Of a stretch of DNA of 64,000 nucleotides, positions 50,372-60,566 are shown piece by piece. The first letter of the stretch is position 1. Each line of letters starts with the position of its first letter. Below the pieces are notes generated by a model. The model had not been told where the DNA came from. It made no database searches and worked only from the letters and a program-made list of their open reading frames with translations. Source of the stretch: Bacilliculturomica massiliensis (lineage in GTDB: Bacteria; Bacillota; Clostridia; Peptostreptococcales; Anaerovoracaceae); the NCBI RefSeq assembly GCF_900605495.1, contig NZ_LR027602.1, positions 124,001 to 188,000 on the forward strand, in the 5' to 3' direction. The translations under genes and the position numbers were made by a program.

Positions 50372-52315
50372 ATGAGTCGCAGAATGAAAAAATTGGCCGC
50401 GGGGACATTGTGCGCGGCTATGCTGCTGAGTACGCTTTCAGGCTGTGGACACCAGACGTCTGAAGAAAAAACCGTGATCAAAATACTATATAACAAGAAC
50501 TTTCAGCAGGTGAAGGAACTGGTGGAATCCACCTATGACGACATCGACCTGCAGATGGAGATATCGCCCTATTCCAGCGAACAGCTCCGACGCCTGGAAA
50601 AGGGAGTCGGTCCGGAACTGGTGATCGCTGCCCAGCCAGATTCCAATCTGGTGAAACAATATCTGCTGGACATCAGCGACACAAAGGCAAGTTCCGCTTA
50701 TGACGGAACGATCATGAACGCTTTGAAGATCGAAGGAAAAACTTATTTGATCCCGTTTCCCGGCGTATACAGCGGATACATAGTGAACGAAACGCTGTTT
50801 GAGCGGGCGGGTCTGCCGCTGCCTGCAGCCAACGGGGAACTGGTGGCTGCGCTTTCCGCGCTGAAAGAAAAAGAGCTTGGGGTGGGAGAAGACCATATCA
50901 ATTTCTCAATAGACAGCGACTATAATACATCGATCGGTATGTTTTATGTAGGTTGTATGGTGCCTGATTTCCTGGGGACTGTGGAGGGCGTACAGTGGCT
51001 GGCTGATCTTCGGGACAAGAGATCCACCTTCACCGGTGTGTGGGAGGAGAGTTTCGCGCTGACCGACGCGCTGGTCTCCGCCGGCCTGATGGACCCAGCC
51101 GCCATTGCGCATCAACGGAATTCTATTCTCTGCCAAAAGAGATTGGGCGGCGGAACCCTTGCCGCCGCATTTGGAGACTCCGTGTTGTACTATGAGTGTG
51201 TTGCAGAAAATCAGAAGGCGGTCCAGGCGGGCGCCGCAGAGCCGTATTCTTACCGAATGCTTCCCCTCCTCAGTGAGGAAGGGCGGGAACCCTGGTTCCT
51301 GTTTGCGCCTTCGGCGCTCATAGGGATCAACCGGGCTGTCAGTGAAGAAAAGCAGGACGCCTGCAAGCGCATATTGGAACTGCTCTCCACGCCAGAGGGC
51401 CAGAGAGCTTTGATCCAGGACCTGGGGGCCGGCGCCTCCTGCCTTCTCGATTATCAGCAGGATGAAAAGTGGATCCCAAAGGGCGTAGAGGAATACGTGG
51501 AATCCGGCTATATCTACAATGTGATGCTTCCCAGCAAAACAGTGGAACAGCTGGGGGGCTGGGTCAGAAATGTGATGGCTGGAAAAAACACGGTGAAAGA
51601 AGCGATGGAAGCGATGGACAGATCCTATTACGAGGGTACGTACGATTCGGAATATGATTTCACCGTCATTGGATCCATGGGCCGGGACCTGCTGACAGAG
51701 AATTTCAATACGCGGCGTGAGGAGACCGAGATCGGAAATTTCATCGCGGACTGCGTTGCAGAGGCTTCCGGCGCGCCCATTGCGGTGGTCAACGGCGGAG
51801 GGATCCGCGCCAGCTTTTATCAGGGAGTGGTCTATAGCGGAGACCTGGCCGTAGTATGCCCTTTTGACAACAAGATCATCGTGTTGAAAATGGATGGACA
51901 GACAGTGTGGGATATGCTGGAGAACGGGGTGAGCGCCTGCACCGACGAATTCCCCGGCGGACGGTTTTTGCAGGTCTCGGGGCTGAGCTATACCTTTGAC
52001 AGCAGGAAGCCGGCTGGGAGCAGGCTGATGAGCGTGACATTGCCGGACGGAACGGATCTGGACCCGGAGGCCGCCTATCGGGTCGCCGTGACCGACTACA
52101 TGGCTGGAGCCAGCAGCTATGCAGAGGGCAACGGGGACGGATATACGATGCTCAATTGCTATGACGATGAAACTCCCAAGGGGAATGTGAAGCTGGTGAG
52201 AGAGACCGGCCTGCTTTACCGGGACGCTCTGGACCTCTATTTTGAACGGCATAGAGATGCTGTGGTGGATGTGGAGCTGGAAGGAAGGATCTGCGATCTG
52301 GCTCAGGACAAATAG
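50372..52315 (+). CDS. Solute-binding lipoprotein fused to a 5'-nucleotidase C-terminal domain
   Basis: The product (647 aa) has a signal peptide with lipobox (LLSTLSGC, Cys 25). Residues 30-410 look like a type-1 extracellular solute-binding protein (ILYNKNFQQVKELV; YLIPFPGVYSGYIVNETLFE; ILELLSTPEGQRAL). Residues about 430-620 carry the 5_nucleotid_C domain: GNFIADCVAEASGAPIAVVN, GGGIRASFYQGVVYSGDLAV, CPFDNKIIVLKMDGQTVWDM, GDGYTML. The metallophosphatase domain that normally precedes it is absent. It would bind ligand (perhaps nucleotides) outside the cell and pass it to the hybrid kinase 33 bases downstream. Clear ribosome site AGGAGG. Confidence 0.85.
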   Translation: MSRRMKKLAAGTLCAAMLLSTLSGCGHQTSEEKTVIKILYNKNFQQVKELVESTYDDIDLQMEISPYSSEQLRRLEKGVGPELVIAAQPDSNLVKQYLLDISDTKASSAYDGTIMNALKIEGKTYLIPFPGVYSGYIVNETLFERAGLPLPAANGELVAALSALKEKELGVGEDHINFSIDSDYNTSIGMFYVGCMVPDFLGTVEGVQWLADLRDKRSTFTGVWEESFALTDALVSAGLMDPAAIAHQRNSILCQKRLGGGTLAAAFGDSVLYYECVAENQKAVQAGAAEPYSYRMLPLLSEEGREPWFLFAPSALIGINRAVSEEKQDACKRILELLSTPEGQRALIQDLGAGASCLLDYQQDEKWIPKGVEEYVESGYIYNVMLPSKTVEQLGGWVRNVMAGKNTVKEAMEAMDRSYYEGTYDSEYDFTVIGSMGRDLLTENFNTRREETEIGNFIADCVAEASGAPIAVVNGGGIRASFYQGVVYSGDLAVVCPFDNKIIVLKMDGQTVWDMLENGVSACTDEFPGGRFLQVSGLSYTFDSRKPAGSRLMSVTLPDGTDLDPEAAYRVAVTDYMAGASSYAEGNGDGYTMLNCYDDETPKGNVKLVRETGLLYRDALDLYFERHRDAVVDVELEGRICDLAQDK

Positions 52316-52348
52316 ACATGCCTGCCGCGCGGAAAGGATGGTATATCG

Positions 52349-54919
52349 TTGGATACCTGCAATAAAAAAACGAAGGATCGAAAAACACTTATTTTTGGCT
52401 GCGGCCTGCTGCTGATGGTCGCTATCCTCTGTGTGTTTGCAGTCAGCGTGTATCAAAGTGAGTCGGAACGGACAGTGACGAACATCAGCGAGGTGTACCT
52501 GCAGGAAATGGCGGCGCAGATCAGCAGTCATTTCAAAAGCAATCTGGATAATCAATTCTCTCAAATGCGCACCATCGTCAGTTCCATCACGGCAGAGGAC
52601 CTGAAAAACGAAGATCGGCTGAGGCGTTTCCTTGCCAAGGCCCAGGCGGATAACGGGCTGGCCCACATTGCGGTGATCAGCAATAGGGGGATCGCTTATT
52701 CCCCTTACGGCACCGTTCCTGCCATGTCAAAGATCTCAGGCCTGGATAAGCTGCTGGCCGGCGTCGACGAATTGATCTCTGTCAACGAGACCATCTGGGA
52801 AAGAGATACGATCCTGTTGGGAACGTCCATGGCTCCCGCACAATTTGGAGACGATCGGCTGGTCGCCGTCATAGTGGGGATCCACACTTCTGATATCGGG
52901 GCAAAACTGGGACTGGACAGCGAGAAAGAAACAAATTCTTCTACGAATATCGTGACCCGAAACGGCGACTTCGTAATTAAAAGCGCCTTTTCAGAGGATG
53001 TGTTAAACGGCTCGAATCTGTTTACGATCTATGAACAGAAAGCGAGCTTTGACCAGGGCTATGATCTGGGGTCCCTTCACACCGCCATCGAAGCGGGGGA
53101 AAGTGGAATGACGCTGCTGACCGTGGGCACACATCATCAGTATCTCTATTATGTTCCGATCGAAGGAACAGACTGGTATCTGATCACCAGTATGGCATAT
53201 GAAACGGTGAACGATCAGATTTTATATCTGAGCCGGTTTATGGTCGTTTTAGGCGTGGGGATCTTTTTGATCATTCTGATCACAGTGCTGACGTTCTTTT
53301 TGCTGTTAAGGCGCAGTGAAAAGCGCGCCAGCAAGCTGCTGCTGATGGAGAAGGAACGGGCGGAAACGGCAAATCGGGCGAAAAGTGACTTTCTGTCTCA
53401 AATGTCTCACGAGATCCGCACGCCGCTCAACGGCATCATGGGCATGGTGGAGATCGGAAAAGGGCATATAGGAGAGGCGGACAGGATACGCAATTGTCTG
53501 GATAAAATTACGCTGTCATCCACACATCTGCTCTCCATCATAAACGACATATTGGATATGTCCAAAATTGAGAGCGGCAAGATCGAGCTGCATCCGGAAC
53601 GCTTCGATCTGGGTCTCCTCCTGCGGTCGCTGACCACCGTGTTCTATATGCAGTCCAAAAGCAAGCAGATCGACTATCAGATCTTCCTTCAGGGGAAGAT
53701 AGAGGAGTACCTGATCGGCGATGCGCTGCGCCTGAATCAGATATTGACAAATTTGCTTTCCAACGCCGTGAAGTTCACGCCCCGGCAGGGGCAGATCAGC
53801 CTGAGCGTTGAAACGATACGGCGGGAAGAGGAGGCGGTCTGGCTCAGCTTCGAGGTCCGGGACACCGGCCGGGGAATTGCTCCGGAGAATATCGACCGGA
53901 TTTTTGAAGCGTTTACCCAGGAAACCAGCGGGATCGCCCGCCAGTACGGGGGTACCGGACTTGGGCTGCCTATTACCAGGAGCTTCGTGACGATGATGGG
54001 CGGAAGCATAACCGTGACGAGCCAGGTCGGGGTGGGAAGCATATTCCGGGTCGAGCTGCCTTTTGGCAGGGCGCAGGACGAGCGTGCGGACGATAAAACG
54101 TGCGGGAATGGTCAGAGGGCACTGATCGTGAGCCGGGATGAGGGTTCAGAACCATACTTCGCCGGGCTGCTGACGCAGGAGGGTTTCGCCGTTTCCTTCG
54201 CAGAGACCGCAGAACGCGCACTGGACCTGCTGCAGACGGCGGCAGAAGACGGAACGCCCTTTGAAATGTGCTTTGTACAGTGGAATTTTTGCAGTGATAT
54301 AAAACGCATGGTTGAAGACCTCAGAAAAGGATCCGAAAACAGGGAGCTGAAAATCATTGTCACGGGATACGATCAGGACGAGCTGGACGAGACGGCGGCA
54401 TTATGCGGCGCCAAGGCCACTCTTTGCCGTCCGGTGTTTCACACCGATATCGTGCATTTAATGCAGAGGATAAAGGATGGAAAGCGGGTCAGGCCGGAAG
54501 CCCAGATCTCCACAGTGCTCAATGGGACGCGGGTACTGCTGGTAGAAGATAACGAGATCAATCTGGATATTGCGTTCAGTCTGCTGGAAGACGCGGGAGC
54601 GCTGGTGGACGCAGCCAGGGACGGCCAGGAAGCAGTGGCGAAGTTTTCCGCATCTGCAGAAGGATTTTACGACCTGGTTTTAATGGACGTACAGATGCCG
54701 GTCATGGACGGTTACAGGGCGACGCAGGCTATTCGCGCTCTTCCCCGCTCTGATGCTGGAAATGTAGTCATTATTGCCATGACTGCCAATTCATTCCGCG
54801 AAGATATAAAAAAATGTCTGGAAAGCGGTATGAATGCGCATATTGCGAAGCCTTTTGTCATGAATGACGTGTATGATACATATAAAGAGGCATTGTCGAA
54901 ACAGGCGGCCAAAGGATAG
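52349..54919 (+). CDS. Hybrid sensor histidine kinase
   Basis: The product (856 aa) has a TM helix at about 12-35, an extracytoplasmic Cache-like sensor of about 250 residues, a second TM near 295-315, and HisKA with [15 protein letters not shown] (phospho-His about 354). HATPase_c follows ([40 protein letters not shown]). Next is a degenerate receiver (ALIVSRDE...) and an intact receiver ([29 protein letters not shown], phospho-Asp about 780). No output or Hpt domain is seen, so the partner protein lies elsewhere. It starts at TTG behind AAAGGATGG. It forms an operon with the lipoprotein, its likely sensor partner. Confidence 0.92.
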   Translation: MDTCNKKTKDRKTLIFGCGLLLMVAILCVFAVSVYQSESERTVTNISEVYLQEMAAQISSHFKSNLDNQFSQMRTIVSSITAEDLKNEDRLRRFLAKAQADNGLAHIAVISNRGIAYSPYGTVPAMSKISGLDKLLAGVDELISVNETIWERDTILLGTSMAPAQFGDDRLVAVIVGIHTSDIGAKLGLDSEKETNSSTNIVTRNGDFVIKSAFSEDVLNGSNLFTIYEQKASFDQGYDLGSLHTAIEAGESGMTLLTVGTHHQYLYYVPIEGTDWYLITSMAYETVNDQILYLSRFMVVLGVGIFLIILITVLTFFLLLRRSEKRASKLLLMEKERAETANRAKSDFLSQMSHEIRTPLNGIMGMVEIGKGHIGEADRIRNCLDKITLSSTHLLSIINDILDMSKIESGKIELHPERFDLGLLLRSLTTVFYMQSKSKQIDYQIFLQGKIEEYLIGDALRLNQILTNLLSNAVKFTPRQGQISLSVETIRREEEAVWLSFEVRDTGRGIAPENIDRIFEAFTQETSGIARQYGGTGLGLPITRSFVTMMGGSITVTSQVGVGSIFRVELPFGRAQDERADDKTCGNGQRALIVSRDEGSEPYFAGLLTQEGFAVSFAETAERALDLLQTAAEDGTPFEMCFVQWNFCSDIKRMVEDLRKGSENRELKIIVTGYDQDELDETAALCGAKATLCRPVFHTDIVHLMQRIKDGKRVRPEAQISTVLNGTRVLLVEDNEINLDIAFSLLEDAGALVDAARDGQEAVAKFSASAEGFYDLVLMDVQMPVMDGYRATQAIRALPRSDAGNVVIIAMTANSFREDIKKCLESGMNAHIAKPFVMNDVYDTYKEALSKQAAKG

Positions 54920-54948
54920 AAAGAGCGTGACAAAAGGAGGAGGTCGTT

Positions 54949-56415
54949 TTGGGCTACGATATCATGATGTATGAGAGAGTTTTTCAAATTCTCAAGAATA
55001 AAATTGAATGCGGGCTGCTGCCGGAGGGTTCCAGCCTTCCTTCCCGTATCAAGCTGTGCCAGGAATTTGGAACTTCGGAAAAGACGATCCGGCATGCATT
55101 AAAATTGCTGGAGGAAGCTGGCTTTATTGAAACGCGTCAGGGAAAGCGCCCGGTGGTAAGCCCCGGCCGCAATGCGGTCCATCGGACGACCGTGCTTGCG
55201 CTGGAGAAAATAGACGCCGAGATCACGGACGACGTACTTAAAACGGGAGTTCTATTGTGTTATCCCATCATTAAAAACGGGATCTCTCTTTGCAGGAAAA
55301 AGGACCTGCTGATCCCAAAGAAAATTTTAGACAATATGGATATCAGTAATGCCGGCGAGTTCTGGAGATTGTCCAAACAGTTCTGGAGATTCTTTGTGGC
55401 AAGGAATGAGAACGATCTGAGTCTGCGGGCGGTGGACAGCCTGGGACTGAAAGATTTAAAACCGCTGAAGGACGACGTAGAGAGCCGAGGGAGATATTTC
55501 GCGCAGCTTCAGGGATTTATGAAGATCATTGAAAGCGGCGGCGCCCCGGAAAGCGCAGCCTTTGACGATATGTCCGGGCTATATGGATTTACATATGGAA
55601 ACAGTCCCGCGTTCCATGTCCCCGCCGATTCGGCGGTGATTCTTGGAAGAAAACAGCTGGAGAAACTTTTAACGGGCGCCGAAGTCAGATATGCGTCGGT
55701 GTATATGGATCTGCTGGGCCTGATTGCAGTAGGTCGGTATCAACGGGGAGACAAACTGCCTGCGCACAAGGAACTGCAGGAGATATACGGCGTCTGTGTG
55801 GATACGACGATAAAAGCGATCCAGATAATGCAGGAATGGGGAGTTGTCAAAACAGTCCGCGGCAACGGCATTTTTGTAGAGGTGGACCTGAAGGAATTGA
55901 AGAAGATCGAGATCCCCGCCCATTTGATCGCCAATCAAGTGCGCCGGTATCTGGACAGTCTGGAATTGCTGGCCTTAACGATAGAGGGAACAGCCGCCTG
56001 CGCAGCGCCGCATATTGGGCAGGAAGAGATCCGGGCGGTAAAAAATAAGATCGATCGCCTCTGGAATGAAGAGTATCTGTATGGGCGTACGCCCGCCCTG
56101 CTTCTGGATGTCATAATCGAGCATATGGGGATGGACGCGTTACATGCCATTTACACGCTGCTGAAAAGAAATTTACGGATCGGCCGCAGTATTCCAGCCC
56201 TGCTTGATACGAAGAAAACGGCGGTCAACTGCCACATCCATGAACAGGGAGTGAGAGCCATAGAGCTGCTTTCCGCAGGCAACTACGAGGCCTTTTCTGA
56301 AAAGACCGCCCGGTTATTCGAGAGTATCTACAGCTCGGTGGTCAAGGAATGCAAGCGGCTGGGTTACTATGAGGCTGCGATGGCGACCTACGACGGAAGC
56401 GCACTGTGGAAATAG
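54949..56415 (+). CDS. GntR-type regulator with two winged-helix domains
   Basis: The product (488 aa) has a GntR winged helix at about residues 8-70 (ILKNKIECGLLPEGSSLPSR, CQEFGTSEKTIRHALKLLEE) and a second at about 245-310 (GRYQRGDKLPAHKELQEIYG, VCVDTTIKAIQIMQEWG, GNGIFVEV). The linker and C-terminal halves resemble helical ligand domains but are not recognised. Two DNA-binding domains in one chain could bridge two operators. The start is TTG 54949, five bases from AGGAGG; the ATGs at 54964-54967 are too far. It may be co-transcribed with the kinase (29-base gap). Confidence 0.82.
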   Translation: MGYDIMMYERVFQILKNKIECGLLPEGSSLPSRIKLCQEFGTSEKTIRHALKLLEEAGFIETRQGKRPVVSPGRNAVHRTTVLALEKIDAEITDDVLKTGVLLCYPIIKNGISLCRKKDLLIPKKILDNMDISNAGEFWRLSKQFWRFFVARNENDLSLRAVDSLGLKDLKPLKDDVESRGRYFAQLQGFMKIIESGGAPESAAFDDMSGLYGFTYGNSPAFHVPADSAVILGRKQLEKLLTGAEVRYASVYMDLLGLIAVGRYQRGDKLPAHKELQEIYGVCVDTTIKAIQIMQEWGVVKTVRGNGIFVEVDLKELKKIEIPAHLIANQVRRYLDSLELLALTIEGTAACAAPHIGQEEIRAVKNKIDRLWNEEYLYGRTPALLLDVIIEHMGMDALHAIYTLLKRNLRIGRSIPALLDTKKTAVNCHIHEQGVRAIELLSAGNYEAFSEKTARLFESIYSSVVKECKRLGYYEAAMATYDGSALWK

Positions 56416-56578
56416 AGCCTGCATGTTCATAAGATATGAGAGTCAGAGATGCAGAGGAACCCCGGATGAAAGGCGGCCATATACTGTATAGGGGAGATCT
56501 TCTCCCTATGATCCCTCTGTCCTGTCTTCGCTCGCCTCACAAATAAGAGGATAGGGGGAAGAAATCAGGTGTGTATAT

Positions 56579-57865
56579 ATGGATAAACAATATTTGAGCG
56601 CATGCTCATCTCTCATATCGGGGACCTGTCCAACGGGTCCCGCCGGCCCTGCGGGACCAACGGGGCCCACCGGTCCAGCGGGTGCTACAGGCCCCACCGG
56701 AGCCAACGGGATCACCGGTCCGACGGGTCCAAGGGGAGCGACAGGGGCCAACGGAGCCACGGGCTCCACAGGACCCATGGGAAATACCGGTCCCACAGGG
56801 GCCAATGGAATCACAGGGCCTACCGGAGCCGCCGGCCCGACGGGGGCCAACGGGATCACCGGTCCCACCGGCCCAAGGGGCGCTACAGGTGAAAACGGCG
56901 TTACCGGCGCTACCGGACCCATGGGAAATACGGGCCCGACGGGAGCCGATGGGATCACCGGTCCCACTGGAGGTCTTGGCCCGACAGGGGCCAACGGGTC
57001 CACCGGTCCGACGGGTCCCACTGGAGCTACGGGAGCCAACGGAGCAATGGGCGCCACGGGAGCTGCGGGCCCCACCGGCGCCAGGGGTGTGACCGGCGCC
57101 AACGGGGCAACAGGAGCAACCGGACCCATGGGAAATACGGGCCCGACGGGGGCCAATGGGGCTACCGGACCCACTGGAGGTCTTGGCCCCACAGGAGCCA
57201 ACGGAGCTACGGGTCCCACCGGTCCCGCAGGGGCTACGGGGGCCAACGGGATCACTGGAGCGACTGGACCCATGGGAAATACCGGACCCACGGGAGCCAA
57301 CGGCTTAACGGGTCCCACCGGAGCTGTGGGCCCCACGGGAGCTAACGGGATCACCGGTCCCACCGGCCCGCGGGGAAATACAGGGGCCGCCGGCGCCGCG
57401 GGGGCGACCGGAGCTACGGGGGCTACGGGGGCTACGGGGCCTGCCGGTATGGCGCCCGAAGATGTGTTCGCCTTTTTTGCGACCTTTGCCATTCCTTTTA
57501 AGGATGCCGCGCTGATCCCCTTTGGGACTTCCGTAGATGATCCCACCGGGCAGATCGTATTGTCCGATCCCACGCATATAACGCTTGCGCCGGGATATTA
57601 TCTGATCTCCTACCATATTTCAGCCATATTGAGGACCGCCGGTTTTATGCAGGTCACGCCCTTTTATAGCGGCGCGTCGCACATTGAATACGGAATTTAC
57701 TTTAAAACCGGATCGGATTCAAGCAGCGCCTACGGATCCAATTCGCTGATCATCGAGGTTCCGGCGGAGACACGTTTTTCACTGACATATAACAGTCCGT
57801 CGAGCACCAGCGACGGGACCGGAACCATAACGGTCCTGAAACTGAACCGAACGTCCGCAGCGTAA
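56579..57865 (+). CDS. Collagen-like protein (GXY repeats) with BclA-type C-terminal domain
   Basis: The product (428 aa) has a short leader, about 270 residues of uninterrupted collagen triplets (mostly [20 protein letters not shown]), then a C-terminal domain of about 140 residues beginning [20 protein letters not shown] with the BclA/C1q-like pattern [15 protein letters not shown]. Such proteins form trimeric filaments on the surface of spores or cells. No signal peptide is seen, which fits exosporium-type export. The codon-level repeat gives a long antisense ORF, which is not a gene. The ribosome site is weak. Confidence 0.88.
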   Translation: MDKQYLSACSSLISGTCPTGPAGPAGPTGPTGPAGATGPTGANGITGPTGPRGATGANGATGSTGPMGNTGPTGANGITGPTGAAGPTGANGITGPTGPRGATGENGVTGATGPMGNTGPTGADGITGPTGGLGPTGANGSTGPTGPTGATGANGAMGATGAAGPTGARGVTGANGATGATGPMGNTGPTGANGATGPTGGLGPTGANGATGPTGPAGATGANGITGATGPMGNTGPTGANGLTGPTGAVGPTGANGITGPTGPRGNTGAAGAAGATGATGATGATGPAGMAPEDVFAFFATFAIPFKDAALIPFGTSVDDPTGQIVLSDPTHITLAPGYYLISYHISAILRTAGFMQVTPFYSGASHIEYGIYFKTGSDSSSAYGSNSLIIEVPAETRFSLTYNSPSSTSDGTGTITVLKLNRTSAA

Positions 57866-57937
57866 GGATCGAAGTGGAGGTTCTTGGGAAAACACGCCAT
57901 ACCCGGCCGTCTAAGTCGGATATGGCGTGTTTTTACT

Positions 57938-59635
57938 TTATTGATCCATGCCGCAGGGGGCCGCCTGCTCGATGAGACAGCGTTCATTTTTGACGGTCTC
58001 GTAGAACCGGAACCCCCCGGCGAAGTTATAGCAGTCAAAACCGTGGCTGATAAGGATGCGGGCGGCGATATAGCTGCGCAGACCGCTCTGGCAGATGAGG
58101 AAAACGGGTCTGCCGGCGGGGACCTCCCCCAGCCGCTCCCGCAGTTCGTCCACCGGGATATTGGAAAAACCGTCCATATGACCGCTGGCGTATTCGGCCG
58201 GGGTACGGGTGTCCAGCAGCGTCACGCTGCCGTCCCGGGGCAGGCCTTCTGCGTCCTCCAGATACCACTGCTTCACAAGGCCGTTTTTCAGGTTCTCGAT
58301 CATGAAGCCAGCCATGTTTACCGGGTCCTTGGCGGAGGAATAGGGGGGCGCGTAAGCCAGGTCCAGATCTTTTAATTCGGTGGCGTTCAGTCCCGCCCTG
58401 ATTGCGGTGGCCAGCACGTCTATGCGCTTGTCCACGCCCTCGTAGCCCACGATCTGGGCTCCCAGCAGACGGAAGGTCTCCTTCTCGAAGACCACCTTCA
58501 TGGTCATCAGTCTGCCGCCGGGATAGTAACCTGCGTGGCTCATGGGGGAGAGAATCACCTTGTCGCAGTCGATGCCCGACTTTCTGGCGTTGGTCTCGTT
58601 GAGACCGGTGGAGGCGGCAGTCATGTCGAATACTTTGATGACGGAACTGCCCTGGCTGCCCCGGTAACGGCTGTCCCCTCCGCAGATGTTGTCGGCGGCG
58701 ATCCGGCCCTGCTTGTTGGCGGGACCCGCCAGAGAGATGACCGCCGCTTCACCGGTGACAAAGTGTTTCACCTGTACCGCGTCGCCTACGGCGTAAATGT
58801 CGGGAATGGAGGTCTCCATCCGGTCATTCACCACGATGCTGCCCTTGACGCCCAGCTCCAGCCCGGCGTCTTTTGCAAGCGCGCTCTCCGGGGTCACGCC
58901 GATGGCAAGCACCACCATGTCGGCGTGGAGGGGAAGGGAATCTTTCAGCAGAACATCAACGCCGCCGTCTTTTTCTGCAAAGCCCTCCACGGTGTGACCG
59001 AGAGCCAGCCTGATGCCATGCTTCCGCATTTCGGCGTGGATGAAAGAAGCCATGTCAGGGTCAAAGGGGTTCATAAGCTGCCTGGGCCTCTGAACGATGG
59101 TGACCTCCATACCCAGTTCCCGCAGGTTCTCCGCCACCTCCAGGCTGATGAAGCCGCCGCCTGCCAGTACGGCAGACCTGGGGCGGCAGGCGTCCACATA
59201 GTTCTTGATGCGGAAAGTGTCCTCCACCGTCCGCAGGGTAAACAGCTTGTCCAGTCCTGCTCCGGGGAGCCTGGGCTGGGTCGGATGGGCTCCGGGAGAC
59301 AGAATAAGCTTGTCGTAGCCCTCCTCAAACTCCTCCCCGGTGGCCAGTTTTTTCACAGAGACCGTCTTTTTTTCCGGGTGGATGGCGGTGACCTCATGGA
59401 GCACCCGCATATCCACCCGAAAGCGGGAGAAGAAGCTCTCCGGGGTCTGCAGGGTCAGTTCCTCAGGATCGTCAATGGCGCCGCTGATATAATAGGGCAG
59501 GCCGCAGTTGGCGTACGAAATATATCCGGACCGTTCAAATACCACGATCTCCGCCTGCTCATCCAGTCTGCGGATCCGAGCGGCCGCGGTGGCGCCGCCC
59601 GCTACGCCGCCGATGATAACAACTTTCATACTCAT
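57938..59635 (-). CDS. CoA-disulfide-reductase-type flavoprotein with rhodanese domain
   Basis: The product (565 aa) has an FAD dinucleotide fold (MKVVIIGGVAGGATAAAR), the redox Cys of the CoADR/NOX family (ISYANCGLPYY, Cys about 44), an NAD(P)H fold (SAVLAGGGFISLEVAENL), a dimerisation domain, and a C-terminal rhodanese module with the active Cys in FLICQSGLRSY. It reduces CoA-disulfide or persulfides/polysulfide with NAD(P)H, linked to sulfur metabolism. The ATG at 59635 has GAGGAGG seven bases away. It is transcribed alone. Confidence 0.92.
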   Translation of the reverse strand: MSMKVVIIGGVAGGATAAARIRRLDEQAEIVVFERSGYISYANCGLPYYISGAIDDPEELTLQTPESFFSRFRVDMRVLHEVTAIHPEKKTVSVKKLATGEEFEEGYDKLILSPGAHPTQPRLPGAGLDKLFTLRTVEDTFRIKNYVDACRPRSAVLAGGGFISLEVAENLRELGMEVTIVQRPRQLMNPFDPDMASFIHAEMRKHGIRLALGHTVEGFAEKDGGVDVLLKDSLPLHADMVVLAIGVTPESALAKDAGLELGVKGSIVVNDRMETSIPDIYAVGDAVQVKHFVTGEAAVISLAGPANKQGRIAADNICGGDSRYRGSQGSSVIKVFDMTAASTGLNETNARKSGIDCDKVILSPMSHAGYYPGGRLMTMKVVFEKETFRLLGAQIVGYEGVDKRIDVLATAIRAGLNATELKDLDLAYAPPYSSAKDPVNMAGFMIENLKNGLVKQWYLEDAEGLPRDGSVTLLDTRTPAEYASGHMDGFSNIPVDELRERLGEVPAGRPVFLICQSGLRSYIAARILISHGFDCYNFAGGFRFYETVKNERCLIEQAAPCGMDQ

Positions 59636-59769
59636 GTGCTTACCTCCTCGTCGTTGATGAGTACAGTATACACTTTTTTCTTACAAAAGACTGTGATATG
59701 ATCACCGTGCGTAAGCGTTCTGAAAAAATAGGAGACGCTCACGGATCACTGCGGGGGAGACAACTCCAA

Positions 59770-60035
59770 ATGAACCCTCATTTCGTGCAGGCAAGCATCC
59801 CGCCGCCAGATCAGGCTGTTTGTCTCCTAGGAGGCTCACATCGATCCCGGCAATCCGGTCCGCCTCATCGACGCATTCGTTGACGGGCTGGACCTGAACA
59901 AACTGGGCTTCACCCATGCGGTCCCCGCAGACACCGGCCGGCCTATGATCCTGCCGTGCTTCTCAAATTGTACCTGTATGGCTACCTCAACCAGATCCGT
60001 TCCAGCCGCAGGCTCATGATCGAATGCAGGCGCAT
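59770..60035 (+). pseudogene. IS1182-type transposase, N-terminal fragment
   Basis: At least two frameshifts are needed. One frame reads EAHIDPGNPVRLIDAFVDGL and then DLNKLGFTHAVPADTGR; a second reads YDPAVLLKLYLYGYLNQIRS then SRRL. These are the DUF772 N-terminal blocks of IS1182 transposases. The coding ends at about 60035, where the ArsR-like fragment begins in antisense. The C-terminal half resumes at 60567. Confidence 0.75.
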
Positions 60036-60220
60036 TTCTCGCCGTCAGACAGCATTTGTACGATCTGCAGACGGTTGGAATCTCCCAACGCCCTGCAGAT
60101 CAACGCAACGTCCATCATTCCCAATTTACCTTGAGAAATTCCAATAACACAGGCGATGGCCAGTCCAAGCAGCATCCCTGCAAACATCCATATCGTAACA
60201 AATTGATTCTTATTATTCAT
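60014..60220 (-). pseudogene. Truncated ArsR-like gene inside the transposase remnant
   Basis: From ATG 60220 (GGAG five bases upstream) the frame reads NNKNQFVTIWMFAGMLLGLA (a membrane helix), then LICRALGDSNRLQIVQMLSD and GEKCAC, the start of an ArsR winged helix with the metal-type CxC. It breaks off at the junction with transposase DNA before the recognition helix. Either a helix-anchored ArsR protein or a small membrane protein fused by deletion; not functional as a DNA-binding protein. Confidence 0.55.
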
Positions 60221-60235
60221 AAACGCTCCATTCAC

Positions 60236-60566
60236 AACTTCCGATATAAAAAAATGCAGATCAGCAGTTGATCGAAAACACGAGAGAATCCATTTTTTCT
60301 TTTTGCTTTGTATTCAACCTCAAAAAAGAAAAAAACAGAGGACGTAGAAGACAGTTCTATTATCTGCCTTGTCGATTTATGTCGCTTTTTTCTTTTTGAA
60401 CGCACTTTTGCACTAAACAAGAAAAAATAACTTCCATATATTTCGTAATAAGTATATTTCGATCATTCTTTTTTCGTTTTTGCGTCATTTGGCGTGGCAA
60501 AAAGAAAAAATCCAGGAGACGTCCCATCTTTCCGCGTATCAAAACGGTCGCCAGCGTTGATCACCA
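60236..60566. other. A+T-rich non-coding DNA between transposase fragments
   Basis: Rich in A and T runs, unlike its surroundings, with no gene. It is probably the promoter region of the truncated ArsR-like gene, now inside the IS remnant. Confidence 0.4.

Noticed and set aside
56640-57440. Repetitive DNA as a satellite or CRISPR-like array
   Set aside because: The periodicity is three codons and codes for collagen triplets in one open frame.
56506-57573. Long minus-strand ORF with GPVxPxAPVGP repeats
   Set aside because: It is the antisense shadow of the collagen-like gene; repeat codons avoid stops on the other strand. The plus strand has the recognisable C-terminal domain.
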